Assembly (NCBI RefSeq): GCF_900455735.1
Contig: NZ_UAUI01000003.1
Span: 124,001-188,000, forward strand
Reading direction: 5' to 3'
Origin: Rhodococcus wratislaviensis
Lineage (GTDB): Bacteria; Actinomycetota; Actinomycetes; Mycobacteriales; Mycobacteriaceae
DNA: 64,000 bases
Shown here piece after piece: positions 8,103-16,198 of the stretch (its first letter is position 1; every line of letters begins with the position of its first letter). Below the pieces are notes generated by a model. That model was not told the DNA's origin. It saw only the letters and a list, made by a program, of their open reading frames with translations, and searched no databases. A program made the translations under genes and the position numbers.

Positions 8103-9800
8103 CTACAGGCCGGGGCGCTTGCCGATGGTGAGGGTGGGGGTGGAGACACCGGCGAAGAAGTCCTCGCCCTTGTCGTCGACCACGATGAACGCGGGGAAGT
8201 CCTCGACCTCGATCTTCCAGACCGCTTCCATGCCGAGCTCTTCGTACTCGACGATCTCGACCTTCTTGATGCAGTCGAGGGCGAGACGCGCCGCGGGACC
8301 GCCGATGGACCCGAGGTAGAAGCCGCCGTACGACTTGCACGCGTCGGTGACCTGCTTGGAGCGGTTGCCCTTCGCGAGCATCACCATCGAGCCGCCCGCG
8401 GCCTGGAACTGCTCCACGTAGGAGTCCATGCGACCGGCGGTGGTGGGTCCGAAGGAACCGGACGCCATGCCGTCGGGGGTCTTGGCCGGACCGGCGTAGT
8501 ACACCGGGTGGTCCTTGAGGTACTGCGGCATGTCCTCGCCGGCGTCGAGCCGCTCCTTGATCTTGGCGTGGGCGATGTCGCGTGCGACGACGAGCGGGCC
8601 GGTGAGCGACAGTCGTGTCTTCACCGGGTGCTTGGACAGCTCGGCGAGGATCTCCGGCATCGGCTTGGTGAGGTCGATCTTCACGGCCGCGCCCTTGCCG
8701 GTGCCGGAGACACCGTCGGTCTCGGCGTCGAGCTGGGCGTCGGTGACCTCGGGGAGGAACCTGCCGGGGTTGAATTCGAGCTGCTCGAGGAAGACGCCCT
8801 CGGGGGTGATCTTCGCCTTGGCCTGCCGGTCCGCCGAGCAGGACACGGCCAGTGCGACGGGCAGTGACGCACCGTGGCGGGGGAGGCGGATGACGCGGAC
8901 GTCGTGGCAGAAGTACTTGCCGCCGAACTGTGCGCCGATGCCGATCTGACGGGTCAGCTCGAGCACCTTCTCCTCGAGCTCCAGGTCGCGGAAGCCGCGG
9001 CCCGTGATCGCCCCCTCGTTCGGGAGTTCGTCGAGGTAGTGCGCCGACGCGTACTTGGCCGTCTTGAGCGCAAACTCCGCGGACGTGCCGCCGACGACGA
9101 TCGCGAGGTGGTACGGCGGGCAGGCTGCGGTGCCGAGGGCGCGGATCTTCTCCTCGAGGAACCGCATCATGCCGTCCGGGTTCAGAATCGCCTTGGTCTC
9201 CTGGAACAGGTAGGACTTGTTGGCGCTGCCGCCGCCCTTGGCCATGTACAGGAACTTGTAGGCGTTCTCGTGCCCGCTCGCCGTGTCGGCGTAGAGCTCG
9301 ATCTGGGCGGGGAGGTTGCTCCCGGTGTTCTTCTCGTCCCACATCGTGATCGGCGCGTTCTGCGAGTACCGCAGGTTGAGCCGGGTGTAGGCGTCATAGA
9401 CGCCCCGGGCGATGGCCTTCTCGTCGTCGCCGGGGGTGAGGACGTGCTGGCCGCGCTTTCCCATGACGATCGCGGTACCGGTGTCCTGGCACATCGGCAG
9501 CACGCCGGCGGCGGAGATGTTGGCGTTCTTGAGCAGATCGAGTGCCACGAACTTGTCGTTGCCCGACGCCTCGGGATCGTCGAGGATGCTCGCGAGCTGC
9601 GTCAGATGGTCGCTGCGCAGGTAGTGCGAGATGTCGTGGAGCGCGGTCTCGGTGAGCAGCCGCAGCGCCTCGGGCTCGACGGACAGGAAGGTGCGGCCGT
9701 CGGGTCCTTCGACAGTCGACACCCCCTCGGTGGTCAGCAGCCGATACTCGGTGGGGTCCTCACCGATCGGCAGCAAGTCCTCGTAGAGGAAGTCGGCCAT
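8103..9800 (-). CDS. fumA: Class I (iron-sulfur) fumarate hydratase
   Basis: A 565-residue cytosolic TCA-cycle enzyme interconverting fumarate and malate, single-chain class I type with fused alpha and beta regions. Probable 4Fe-4S ligand cysteines are seen in PMCQDTGT, in TAACPPYH and in AVSCSADRQ. The C-terminal beta region has [14 protein letters not shown] and the lyase signature KGNRSKQV. The start ATG at 9800 has an AGGAG site. Many actinobacteria carry the class II enzyme; whether this one has both cannot be told here. The Fe-S cluster makes this type oxygen-sensitive. Confidence 0.93.
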   Translation of the reverse strand: MADFLYEDLLPIGEDPTEYRLLTTEGVSTVEGPDGRTFLSVEPEALRLLTETALHDISHYLRSDHLTQLASILDDPEASGNDKFVALDLLKNANISAAGVLPMCQDTGTAIVMGKRGQHVLTPGDDEKAIARGVYDAYTRLNLRYSQNAPITMWDEKNTGSNLPAQIELYADTASGHENAYKFLYMAKGGGSANKSYLFQETKAILNPDGMMRFLEEKIRALGTAACPPYHLAIVVGGTSAEFALKTAKYASAHYLDELPNEGAITGRGFRDLELEEKVLELTRQIGIGAQFGGKYFCHDVRVIRLPRHGASLPVALAVSCSADRQAKAKITPEGVFLEQLEFNPGRFLPEVTDAQLDAETDGVSGTGKGAAVKIDLTKPMPEILAELSKHPVKTRLSLTGPLVVARDIAHAKIKERLDAGEDMPQYLKDHPVYYAGPAKTPDGMASGSFGPTTAGRMDSYVEQFQAAGGSMVMLAKGNRSKQVTDACKSYGGFYLGSIGGPAARLALDCIKKVEIVEYEELGMEAVWKIEVEDFPAFIVVDDKGEDFFAGVSTPTLTIGKRPGL

Positions 9801-9977
9801 TCTATCTCCTGGACAGCGGGTTGTGTGAAGTTCGTATTCAGGCTAGCCGCGGGCTCAGGCGGCCCTGTGACGCGGGGGCATGCTTCGACCTGCGCAGTGG
9901 CGTGGCTCACAGAGGTTTCGGAGGCGAATCCGTACACTTGACTTGATGCGTGTACACGAAGCAGATCGGCCGGCCGA

Positions 9978-10748
9978 ATGACCCTTGAAGTCCAGTACGC
10001 CGGAGCTGTCGACGGCGAGAAGTCCGGTGCACGCGCCAAGCGTCCCGTGCTGCATGCCTACCTGGACATCGCGATCGTGGTGGTCGTCCTCGCGGCCACG
10101 AATCTGATCGCGCACTTCACCACCGCGTGGGCGAGTATCGCCACCGTTCCGATCGCCGCTGTCGTGCTGCTCGTTCTCACGCGGCGCCGCGGGCTCGGCT
10201 GGGCAGAACTGGGGCTCTCGCCCCGGCACTGGCGAAAGGGTTCGCTGTACGCGCTGGCGGCGATGGGACTCGTGATCGGCGTCGTGGCGATCGGCGCAGC
10301 CCTGCCGATCACCCGCCCCTTCTTCATGGCCGACCGGTACGCCACCCTGTCCGGTGCGCTCATCGCGTCGATGATCGTCATCCCGTTGCAGACGGTCATC
10401 CCCGAGGAGCTCGCGTTCCGCGGCGTGCTGCACGGCACCCTCGACCGCGTGTACGGCGCCCGTGGTGTCTTCGCGGCGGGTTCGCTGATGTTCGGTCTCT
10501 GGCACATCGCGTCTTCGCTGGGACTGACGTCGGGCAACAAGGGGCTGTCCAGCTTCCTCGGCGGCGGCGTCCTCGGTCAGGTGCTCGGCATCCTCGCGGC
10601 GGTGGTCGCGACCGCGGCCGCGGGCGTCGTGTTCACCTGGCTCCGTCGCCGCAGCGGCAGTCTGATCGCGCCCATCGCGCTGCACTGGTCATTGAACGGC
10701 GCGGGTGCGCTCGCCGCCGCCATCGTGTGGCACACGACCATGGCCTGA
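9978..10748 (+). CDS. CPBP-family intramembrane glutamic endopeptidase
   Basis: A 256-residue multi-spanning membrane protein (about seven to eight hydrophobic segments). It has all three motifs of the CAAX protease/bacteriocin-processing (Abi, Rce1-like) family: EELAFRG (EExxxR), LMFGLWH (FxxxH) and LHWSLNG (HxxxN). Members cleave membrane proteins or confer bacteriocin immunity; the substrate here is unknown. Just upstream (9932-9955) are inverted GTACAC/GTGTAC half sites that could be an operator. It converges with the lipase-like gene, 8 bases between stops. Confidence 0.85.
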   Translation: MTLEVQYAGAVDGEKSGARAKRPVLHAYLDIAIVVVVLAATNLIAHFTTAWASIATVPIAAVVLLVLTRRRGLGWAELGLSPRHWRKGSLYALAAMGLVIGVVAIGAALPITRPFFMADRYATLSGALIASMIVIPLQTVIPEELAFRGVLHGTLDRVYGARGVFAAGSLMFGLWHIASSLGLTSGNKGLSSFLGGGVLGQVLGILAAVVATAAAGVVFTWLRRRSGSLIAPIALHWSLNGAGALAAAIVWHTTMA

Positions 10749-10756
10749 GTCCGGAG

Positions 10757-12001
10757 TCAGCAGGCTTCCGGCGTGCCGAGCCATTCCAGCAGCTTCTCGT
10801 ACACCGACTCGTGGTTGAGCATCGTGAAGTGGTTCGCGGGCGCGAGGTGCATGCCGTCCTCGTCGCGGAAGCCGATCATCCGCGTCCGGTTGCGGCCGGA
10901 CGCACTCGGCACGAGCACCATGCCGTCGCCGAGCAGGCGGCCCAGCGGATGCCTCGGGCTGCGCGTGATGGTCGCGGAGACGAAGCAGTACGTCACGCCG
11001 TCGAGCAGGGGGACCTCGCTGCACGCCGCGGCGCGGAGCGTGTCGGGATCGCGATCGCGCCAGTCCTCGTCGACGAGCGAACCCTGGTTCAGATCCCGGA
11101 TGCCGGCGCTCCTTCTGCGCAGGAGCCCGGAGATCGCGCGCGTCTCGGGCAGCGCGGCCAGTCCGGCACTCGCGTAGTGGACGGCCTGCTCCAACGGGGC
11201 GCCGAGGTGAGGCGAGCCGAGACTCACGACGTGCCGAACCCGTCTCACCCACGGGCGGTCGTCGAGGAAGGCGATCCGGCAGGCGCTGCGGGCCACGAGG
11301 CCACCCATGGAATGCCCGACGAGTGCGATCGACTCGACCTCGACCGGCCAGTTCTCGGTGACCGCGTCCAGAAGTTCGGACAGGCTCCTGCCGTTGTCCG
11401 AGATGTGCCTGCCGGAGTTGTACCGGATCTGCAGCGCCGTGTACCCCAGGTCCGTCCCGAGCCGTTCACCGTAGGTGGGGCGGCGGCCCAGCGACCACGC
11501 GTCCTCGGTCTCGACGAGGCCGTGCAGGAAGACGACGATGCGGCCGCCGGCGCGCGGGAAGGCGTCGGCGAGCGTGGGCGCGTCCGGGGCGAGCGCGACA
11601 CCGTTCACCCGTATCGCCAGGGGCTCGGCGAGCGGTGACCCCTCGGATTCCAGTACGTCGCCGATCAGCCCCTGGATCGCGGCGATCGCCTGGGCTCCGC
11701 GGCGAGTCTGGGACGGCGCGACGTTCTCCGACGACGGGAGGTCGAGGAACCGTCCTGCGAGGGAACCACTGAGACGTGCGGTGTCGGCGACGAGTGCGTA
11801 CACGGCGCCCGAGATCTCGTCGTGGAGCAGCTTGGCGGGGATCGTGTGGGAGCCGACGCCGAGTCGGATCCCGGCGAAGACGCGATCCGAGATCGCGCGG
11901 TGGATGCTGCCGATGCCGGTGGCGGCGCCCCCGATTTCTTCGAGGGCCAGCCGGGCGAGGGCCCGCACCTCGGTGCGGCGTCTGATCTGCGCGTCGGTCA
12001 C
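10757..12001 (-). CDS. Alpha/beta-hydrolase, lipase-like
   Basis: A 414-residue serine hydrolase. The oxyanion loop VVFLHGLVET and nucleophile elbow VGHSMGG (Ser in GxSxG) are clear. Candidate acid and His lie in the C-terminal part (LGDGMVLVPSASG and LAPANHFTMLNH), the latter resembling PGAP1/LipA-type lids. The first ~120 residues are a helical extension with no recognised domain. No signal peptide. The start is GTG at 12001. Substrate unknown. The upstream region to 12325 is relatively AT-rich and contains two palindromes that may control this gene. Confidence 0.82.
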   Translation of the reverse strand: MTDAQIRRRTEVRALARLALEEIGGAATGIGSIHRAISDRVFAGIRLGVGSHTIPAKLLHDEISGAVYALVADTARLSGSLAGRFLDLPSSENVAPSQTRRGAQAIAAIQGLIGDVLESEGSPLAEPLAIRVNGVALAPDAPTLADAFPRAGGRIVVFLHGLVETEDAWSLGRRPTYGERLGTDLGYTALQIRYNSGRHISDNGRSLSELLDAVTENWPVEVESIALVGHSMGGLVARSACRIAFLDDRPWVRRVRHVVSLGSPHLGAPLEQAVHYASAGLAALPETRAISGLLRRRSAGIRDLNQGSLVDEDWRDRDPDTLRAAACSEVPLLDGVTYCFVSATITRSPRHPLGRLLGDGMVLVPSASGRNRTRMIGFRDEDGMHLAPANHFTMLNHESVYEKLLEWLGTPEAC

Positions 12002-12132
12002 GAGATTTGAGTGTACGCATGTGCACTGAAATGTGCGCGTGTTACGAGGGTGTCGAGAATATGCACCGCGGCCGATTATTTCGGGAATAAATCAACGGTG
12101 AAGCGGAAAAGTTGATCTTCTACGGTCGGTGC

Positions 12133-12152
12133 AATTGGTCGACCGACCAATT
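12133..12152. promoter_or_regulatory. Operator-like palindrome (9-bp arms)
   Basis: AATTGGTCG and CGACCAATT form perfect 9-base arms separated by AC. Length and symmetry resemble operators of TetR-family repressors. It lies 131 bases upstream of the leftward hydrolase gene at 12001, the nearest gene it could control. No matching regulator gene is next to it. Confidence 0.5.
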
Positions 12153-12180
12153 CCGGGAAAATCGCTGGTGACGCGGATAA

Positions 12181-12192
12181 TGAACATGTTCA
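12181..12192. promoter_or_regulatory. Perfect 12-bp palindrome
   Basis: TGAACATGTTCA is perfectly self-complementary and lies 28 bases from the larger palindrome at 12133-12152. It could be a second protein-binding site. Twelve-base palindromes also occur by chance, so support is weak. Confidence 0.3.
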
Positions 12193-12257
12193 CGTTGTGA
12201 ATTACTCGTCGTGATAGATACGTGATTGAGTCGGATCAAGGATGCCGACAACGCCGT

Positions 12258-12293
12258 GACGGGGTCCGCGCGCCTGAGCGTGCGAACCCCGTC
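12258..12293 (-). terminator. Hairpin terminator of the 45-residue gene
   Basis: Arms 12258-12273 and 12278-12293 pair over 16 positions with one C-A mismatch and one G-U pair around a 4-base loop. It begins 33 bases past the stop of the leftward gene at 12326. No U-tract. Confidence 0.65.
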
Positions 12294-12325
12294 GCGGGTG
12301 TTCAAGTCTTGTGCCAGCGGAAATG

Positions 12326-12463
12326 CTAGCCAATCGTGGCCGCGGCCGCAGTTGCGGCGTCTGCGCCACCGCCCAATGCGTCGGCGGAGCCCGAGAAGAA
12401 GTCCAGGGCACCGGCGAGGTCGGAGAAGGCGGAGAAGAATTCGGACAGGAAGGCGAGATCCAT
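12326..12463 (-). CDS. 45-residue PorA/PorH-like small protein (putative cell-wall channel)
   Basis: Read leftwards from ATG 12463 to TAG at 12326. The protein begins MDLAFLSEFFSAFSDLAGAL, continues DFFSGSADALGGG and ends in an alanine-rich tail TAAAATIG. It has no signal peptide, is acidic (one Glu, five Asp, no Lys or Arg) and its first half would form an amphipathic helix with a Phe-rich face. A clean AAGGAG site lies about 8 bases upstream and a strong hairpin follows. Length, acidity and the MDL start recall the small mycolic-acid-membrane porins PorA (45 aa) and PorH (57 aa) of Corynebacterium, exported without signal peptides. That match is from remembered features, not alignment. Confidence 0.7.
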   Translation of the reverse strand: MDLAFLSEFFSAFSDLAGALDFFSGSADALGGGADAATAAAATIG

Positions 12464-12766
12464 GCTTTTAACTCCTTGCTCGGTTGTGGGCATTTATGTC
12501 GGCGCTGAGCGGGCGCCGGATTCCTTCCTACCGTTATTGAAATGAGATCGCAATCCGAGGGTTTAACCGAAATGAAACGCGAGACGAATTACCGGGTTCC
12601 GACCAGGTGAGAAGCCCGTGTCCGGATTCACATCCGGCGGGCAGGATCCCACGATGTGGGAGCCGGGCAGTGCCCGAATACCACCGTCGACGGGCGTCGG
12701 CGGGGCTATCCTCGTCCCACGACGTGTAGCGCCTTCCGGACATACCGACGTATAGGGGAATCCATC
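12464..12766. promoter_or_regulatory. 303-bp divergent promoter region
   Basis: Lies between the leftward 45-residue gene and the rightward OmpA-domain lipoprotein gene. For the rightward gene, TATCCT at 12707-12712 fits the actinobacterial -10 pattern, about 55 bases before its ATG; no convincing -35 was found. The half nearest the small gene is richer in A/T, as expected for a strong promoter. No further gene seen. Confidence 0.45.
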
Positions 12767-13288
12767 ATGCGCAAGACCATCGTCACCGGTATCGCGGTCG
12801 CCGCCATCGCGCTGCTCGGCGCGGCCGGTTGCTCCGACGACAGTTCGAACGAGGCTCCGATCGCGACCACGACGACCTCGTCGGCGTCCGACCGGGTGGA
12901 AGGCGCGATCAGTAGCGTGCAGGCCACGGCGTCGTCCGCCGTGAACACCGCGCGCGAGGCCACGCAGAACGCGATCAACTCGGCCATCGCGGCGGTCCCG
13001 ATCGGATTCGAGTCGGGAACCGCCGAGCTCAACGCCGTCTCGGACGTGACGGTCAGGGCGGTGGCCGCCGCCATGAAGGCCGGCGACAGCAAGATCGAGA
13101 TCGAGGCCTACGCGAGCAACACGGACGAGGCGGCCGCCGAACTCCTGGCCGATCAGCGCGCCCAGGCCGTCGCCAACGCGCTCGAGGCGCAGGGTGTCGA
13201 CAAGAGCCGCATCTCGGTCGACGGAACGGCCAACCCGCCCGAAGGTGTCAATGTCGATCAGGTGGAGATCACCGTCGAGGACAGCTGA
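12767..13288 (+). CDS. OmpA-domain lipoprotein
   Basis: A 173-residue secreted lipoprotein. The signal peptide ends in a lipobox with the acylated Cys at residue 22 (LLGAAGC, then SDDSSN). A Ser/Thr/Ala-rich linker follows, then a C-terminal OmpA-like domain of about 80 residues: IGFESGTAELN, then IEIEAYASNTDEA, then LADQRAQAVANALEAQGV. OmpA-like domains bind peptidoglycan, so it probably tethers the membrane to the cell wall. The ATG has AGGGGAA 7-8 bases upstream. It is divergent from the porin-like gene, a meaningful pairing for an envelope locus, though co-function is inference. Confidence 0.83.
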   Translation: MRKTIVTGIAVAAIALLGAAGCSDDSSNEAPIATTTTSSASDRVEGAISSVQATASSAVNTAREATQNAINSAIAAVPIGFESGTAELNAVSDVTVRAVAAAMKAGDSKIEIEAYASNTDEAAAELLADQRAQAVANALEAQGVDKSRISVDGTANPPEGVNVDQVEITVEDS

Positions 13289-13297
13289 CCGGCCCGG

Positions 13298-14428
13298 TCA
13301 GTGCAGGACCGCCCGGTGCTCGTTGCTGTACGGGACGTGCTCGGCGGTTCTGCCCTCGCGGAGTTTGAGCACCCACTCGGGGTCGGACAGCAGCGCGCGG
13401 CCGACGGCCACGAGATCGAACTCGCCGTTCTCGTACTGCCGGAGCAGGCGGTCGATACCGGCGGTGTTCGAGGCGCCGTCCGAGGTGAAGGCTGTCGTGA
13501 ACACGTCGTCGAGACCCACCGAACCGACCGTGATGGTGGGGAGTCCGGTCAGCCGTTTGGTCCAACCCGCGAGACCGAGTTCCCCGTCGTCACCGGCCAG
13601 CTCGGGGAACGCCGGTTCCCAGTGCCTGCGGGTGGACGGGTGCAGTACGTCGACACCGGCGGCGACGAGGGGCGCGAGCACCGCCGCGAGTTCGTCGGGG
13701 GACTGCGCGATCCGCGAGTCGTAGTGGTTCGACTTCCACTGGCTGAAGCGGTAGACGATCGCGAAGTCCTCGCCGACGGCGTCGCGGATCGCTGCGACCA
13801 CCTCGACGGGGAACCGGGTGCGGGCCTCGAGCGACCCGCCGTAGCCGTCGGATCGGACGTTGGTGCGGTCCCACAGGAACTGGTCGAGCAGGTAGCCGTG
13901 CGCGCCGTGCAGTTCGATGCCGTCGAAGCCCACGTCGCGCGCATTGACGGCGGCCGCGACCCAGGACTCGCGCAGCGCGTCGAGATCGGACGCGGTGAGT
14001 TCACGTCCCAGGCGAGTCCCGTCGAGGGCGATCCCGGACGGGCTGGCGGTGGTCACCTCCGGATTCAGGCGGGGCTGCGGGCCACGTTCGACGCCCAGGT
14101 GCCACAGCTGCGGGATGATCTGCCCGCCCTCGTCGTGGACTGCGTCCACCACCGATTTCCAGCCCGCGAGGCTGTCGTGCCCGTAGAGGAGCGGCACCCG
14201 GGTGTGCGATCCGGCGGCCGGGTCGGGGATGTACGTCCCCTCGGTGATGACGAGTCCGACCCCGCCCGCCGCGCGCCGGCGGTAGTACGCCGCCACATCG
14301 TCCCCGGGAATGCCGTCGGGGGAGAATGCCCTGGTCATGGGCGCCATTGCAAAGCGATTCCGTAGCCGGAGGGATTTGACGGCGAACGGCTCGAAGAGGC
14401 CGTCCACGGGCAGCGGTGTTTCGGTCAT
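13298..14428 (-). CDS. NADH:flavin oxidoreductase, old yellow enzyme family
   Basis: A 376-residue FMN-dependent TIM-barrel ene-reductase. Evidence: an N-terminal FEPFAVKSLRLRNRFAMAPM, then ELHGAHGYLLDQFLWDRTN, then DGYGGSLEARTRF, and a C-terminal VAVGRALLSDPEW. These are the OYE active-site and FMN-phosphate segments. It would reduce activated alkenes, quinones or nitro compounds with NAD(P)H; the true substrate is unknown. The frame is open far upstream, but the N-terminus fits the family only from the ATG at 14428. Its promoter region is shared with the divergent amidohydrolase gene. Confidence 0.9.
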   Translation of the reverse strand: MTETPLPVDGLFEPFAVKSLRLRNRFAMAPMTRAFSPDGIPGDDVAAYYRRRAAGGVGLVITEGTYIPDPAAGSHTRVPLLYGHDSLAGWKSVVDAVHDEGGQIIPQLWHLGVERGPQPRLNPEVTTASPSGIALDGTRLGRELTASDLDALRESWVAAAVNARDVGFDGIELHGAHGYLLDQFLWDRTNVRSDGYGGSLEARTRFPVEVVAAIRDAVGEDFAIVYRFSQWKSNHYDSRIAQSPDELAAVLAPLVAAGVDVLHPSTRRHWEPAFPELAGDDGELGLAGWTKRLTGLPTITVGSVGLDDVFTTAFTSDGASNTAGIDRLLRQYENGEFDLVAVGRALLSDPEWVLKLREGRTAEHVPYSNEHRAVLH

Positions 14429-14566
14429 GCCTGTCTGCAACTGATCTTGGTTACGCACTATTCCTGCATACGACCTGCTGTGTAGTTGTAATCTGAAGTC
14501 ACAGTCGACACTCGCTGCCGGCGCGTGGGCTCTCGCCCGCGCCCGGTCTGACGGGAGGGTGCACTG

Positions 14567-16198
14567 ATGGGCACGAACGACGGAAAAGCTGCCGATCTGG
14601 TGCTGTTCGGTGACGTGGTCACCATGAACGACGCCGCGCCACGCGCTCGGGCCGTCGCGGTGCGCGACGGGCGGATAGCCGCCGTCGGCAACGACTCCGC
14701 GGTGTTTCCGCTGATCGGGCCGGCAACGATCACGGTCGACCTGCATCGCGCATGCATACTCCCAGGCTTCATCGAGGCGCACGGTCACCCGCTGAACTCC
14801 GCGGTGCTGCTCGGCGAACCGGTGGTGGACATCAGACCGGTCACGATCGCCGACGCGGGGGACGTGGTCGACGCGGTTCGCCGCGCCGTCGACGAACACC
14901 CCGACGGCGCCGTGCTCAATGGCTGGGACCCCCTGCTCCAGAAGGGGCTGCCCGAACCGACCCGCGAATGGCTCAATTCCGTCGCCCCCGACACGTCCCT
15001 GGTGATCCTGCACAACACCGGGCACGTCGCCTACTTCAACGACGTCGCCGCGCGGGAGTCCGGATTGAGCAAGGACACGCCGGACCCGGAGGGCGGCAGC
15101 TTCGGCCGCGACAAGTCGGGTGAACTGGACGGTTCGGCATTCGAGGCGCCCGCCGTGATGGTGGTGGCCGCCACGATCCTCGCGGGTGCCGCCGAGCGGT
15201 TGCCCGAACTCCTCGCCGCCGAGTGCGCGCGGATGAACGCGGCAGGCATCACGACCGCCAGCGAAATGGCCTTCGACCCACGGTTCCGCAGCGCCCTGAC
15301 CGCGATCGCCCGATCCGGTGCGCTCACCACCCGACTGCGGCTGTACGAGATGTCGAACCCGGAGCGCGCCTCCGAGGTGTCACCCGGAGTCGGCAACGAC
15401 CTGCTGCGCCAGGTGGGCATCAAGATCTGGTCGGACGGCTCGCCGTGGGTGGGCAACGCGGCCACCAGCTTTCCGTACCTCGACACGGAGGTCACCCGGT
15501 CGCTCGGCCTCGCCGGAACGCGCGGCGAGGCCAATTACACGGAGGACGAGATTCTCGAGATCAGCAAGCCGTACTTCGAGAACGGCTGGCAGATCTCCTG
15601 CCACGCCAACGGTGACGCCGCGGTCGCCCTGGTCCTCGACGCGTGGGAGCGGATGCTCGCCGACTCCCCACGCGAGGATCACCGACTCCGGCTCGAGCAC
15701 GTCGGGGCGATGACCCCGGACCAGTTCCGCCGAGCGACCGAACTCGGCGTCACGTGCAGCCTTTTCGTCGATCACCTCTACTACTGGGGCGACGTGCTCG
15801 TCGATGACCTGTTCGGCCCCGAACGCGGAGCATGTTGGGCGGCTGCAGGTTCCGCGATCAAGGCGGGACAGCGGATCTCGTTCCACAACGACGGCCCGGT
15901 CACCCCGACCAACCCGCTGCGCAACATCGCCGACGCCGTCACCCGCCGCACCCGATCGGGGCGCGTGCTCGCTCCCGAGGAACGGATCTCCGTCCCGGAT
16001 GCCCTGCGCGCCGAGACGATCAACTCGGCGTGGCACCTACGGAGTGAGGACGCCATCGGGGCGATCGTCGCCGGCATGCACGCCGATCTCGTCGTGTTGT
16101 CGGCCAACCCGCTCCTGGTGGAGCCAGACGACATCGCGGACCTCGAGGTGCTCGCCACGATCCTGGAGGGTCGAACGGTCTTCGGAAAGCTGGAGTGA
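14567..16198 (+). CDS. Amidohydrolase, YtcJ-like
   Basis: A 543-residue metal-dependent hydrolase. It has the small N-terminal beta-sandwich (DLVLFGDVVTMND, AVAVRDGRIAAVG), then PGFIEAHGHP (first metal His pair), later CHANGDAAV and RLEHVGAMTPDQFRRA (metal His residues) and FHNDGPVTP (catalytic Asp). This order is typical of YtcJ/exoenzyme-regulatory-like amidohydrolases. The substrate is unknown. GGGAGGG lies about 9 bases before the ATG. It overlaps the ClC channel gene by 4 bases (GTGA). Confidence 0.86.
   Translation: MGTNDGKAADLVLFGDVVTMNDAAPRARAVAVRDGRIAAVGNDSAVFPLIGPATITVDLHRACILPGFIEAHGHPLNSAVLLGEPVVDIRPVTIADAGDVVDAVRRAVDEHPDGAVLNGWDPLLQKGLPEPTREWLNSVAPDTSLVILHNTGHVAYFNDVAARESGLSKDTPDPEGGSFGRDKSGELDGSAFEAPAVMVVAATILAGAAERLPELLAAECARMNAAGITTASEMAFDPRFRSALTAIARSGALTTRLRLYEMSNPERASEVSPGVGNDLLRQVGIKIWSDGSPWVGNAATSFPYLDTEVTRSLGLAGTRGEANYTEDEILEISKPYFENGWQISCHANGDAAVALVLDAWERMLADSPREDHRLRLEHVGAMTPDQFRRATELGVTCSLFVDHLYYWGDVLVDDLFGPERGACWAAAGSAIKAGQRISFHNDGPVTPTNPLRNIADAVTRRTRSGRVLAPEERISVPDALRAETINSAWHLRSEDAIGAIVAGMHADLVVLSANPLLVEPDDIADLEVLATILEGRTVFGKLE

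Larger units (their letters stand above)
12002..12325. other. 324-bp intergenic region with palindromes, no gene seen
   Basis: This stretch lies upstream of the leftward hydrolase gene and downstream of the leftward 45-residue gene. It is visibly more AT-rich than its neighbours. It contains a 20-bp palindrome at 12133-12152, a perfect 12-bp palindrome at 12181-12192 and a terminator hairpin at 12258-12293. Reading frames here have no ribosome site and atypical codons, so I call none of them. Confidence 0.6.

Noticed and set aside
12120..12305. 61-codon minus-strand frame in the palindrome-rich gap
   Set aside because: No ribosome site. It runs through the terminator hairpin and the operator-like palindrome, and its composition is random.
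13298..15025. Longer version of the old-yellow-enzyme gene starting at 15025
   Set aside because: The extra N-terminal part is antisense to the amidohydrolase gene and looks like shadow sequence. The family N-terminus begins at the ATG at 14428.
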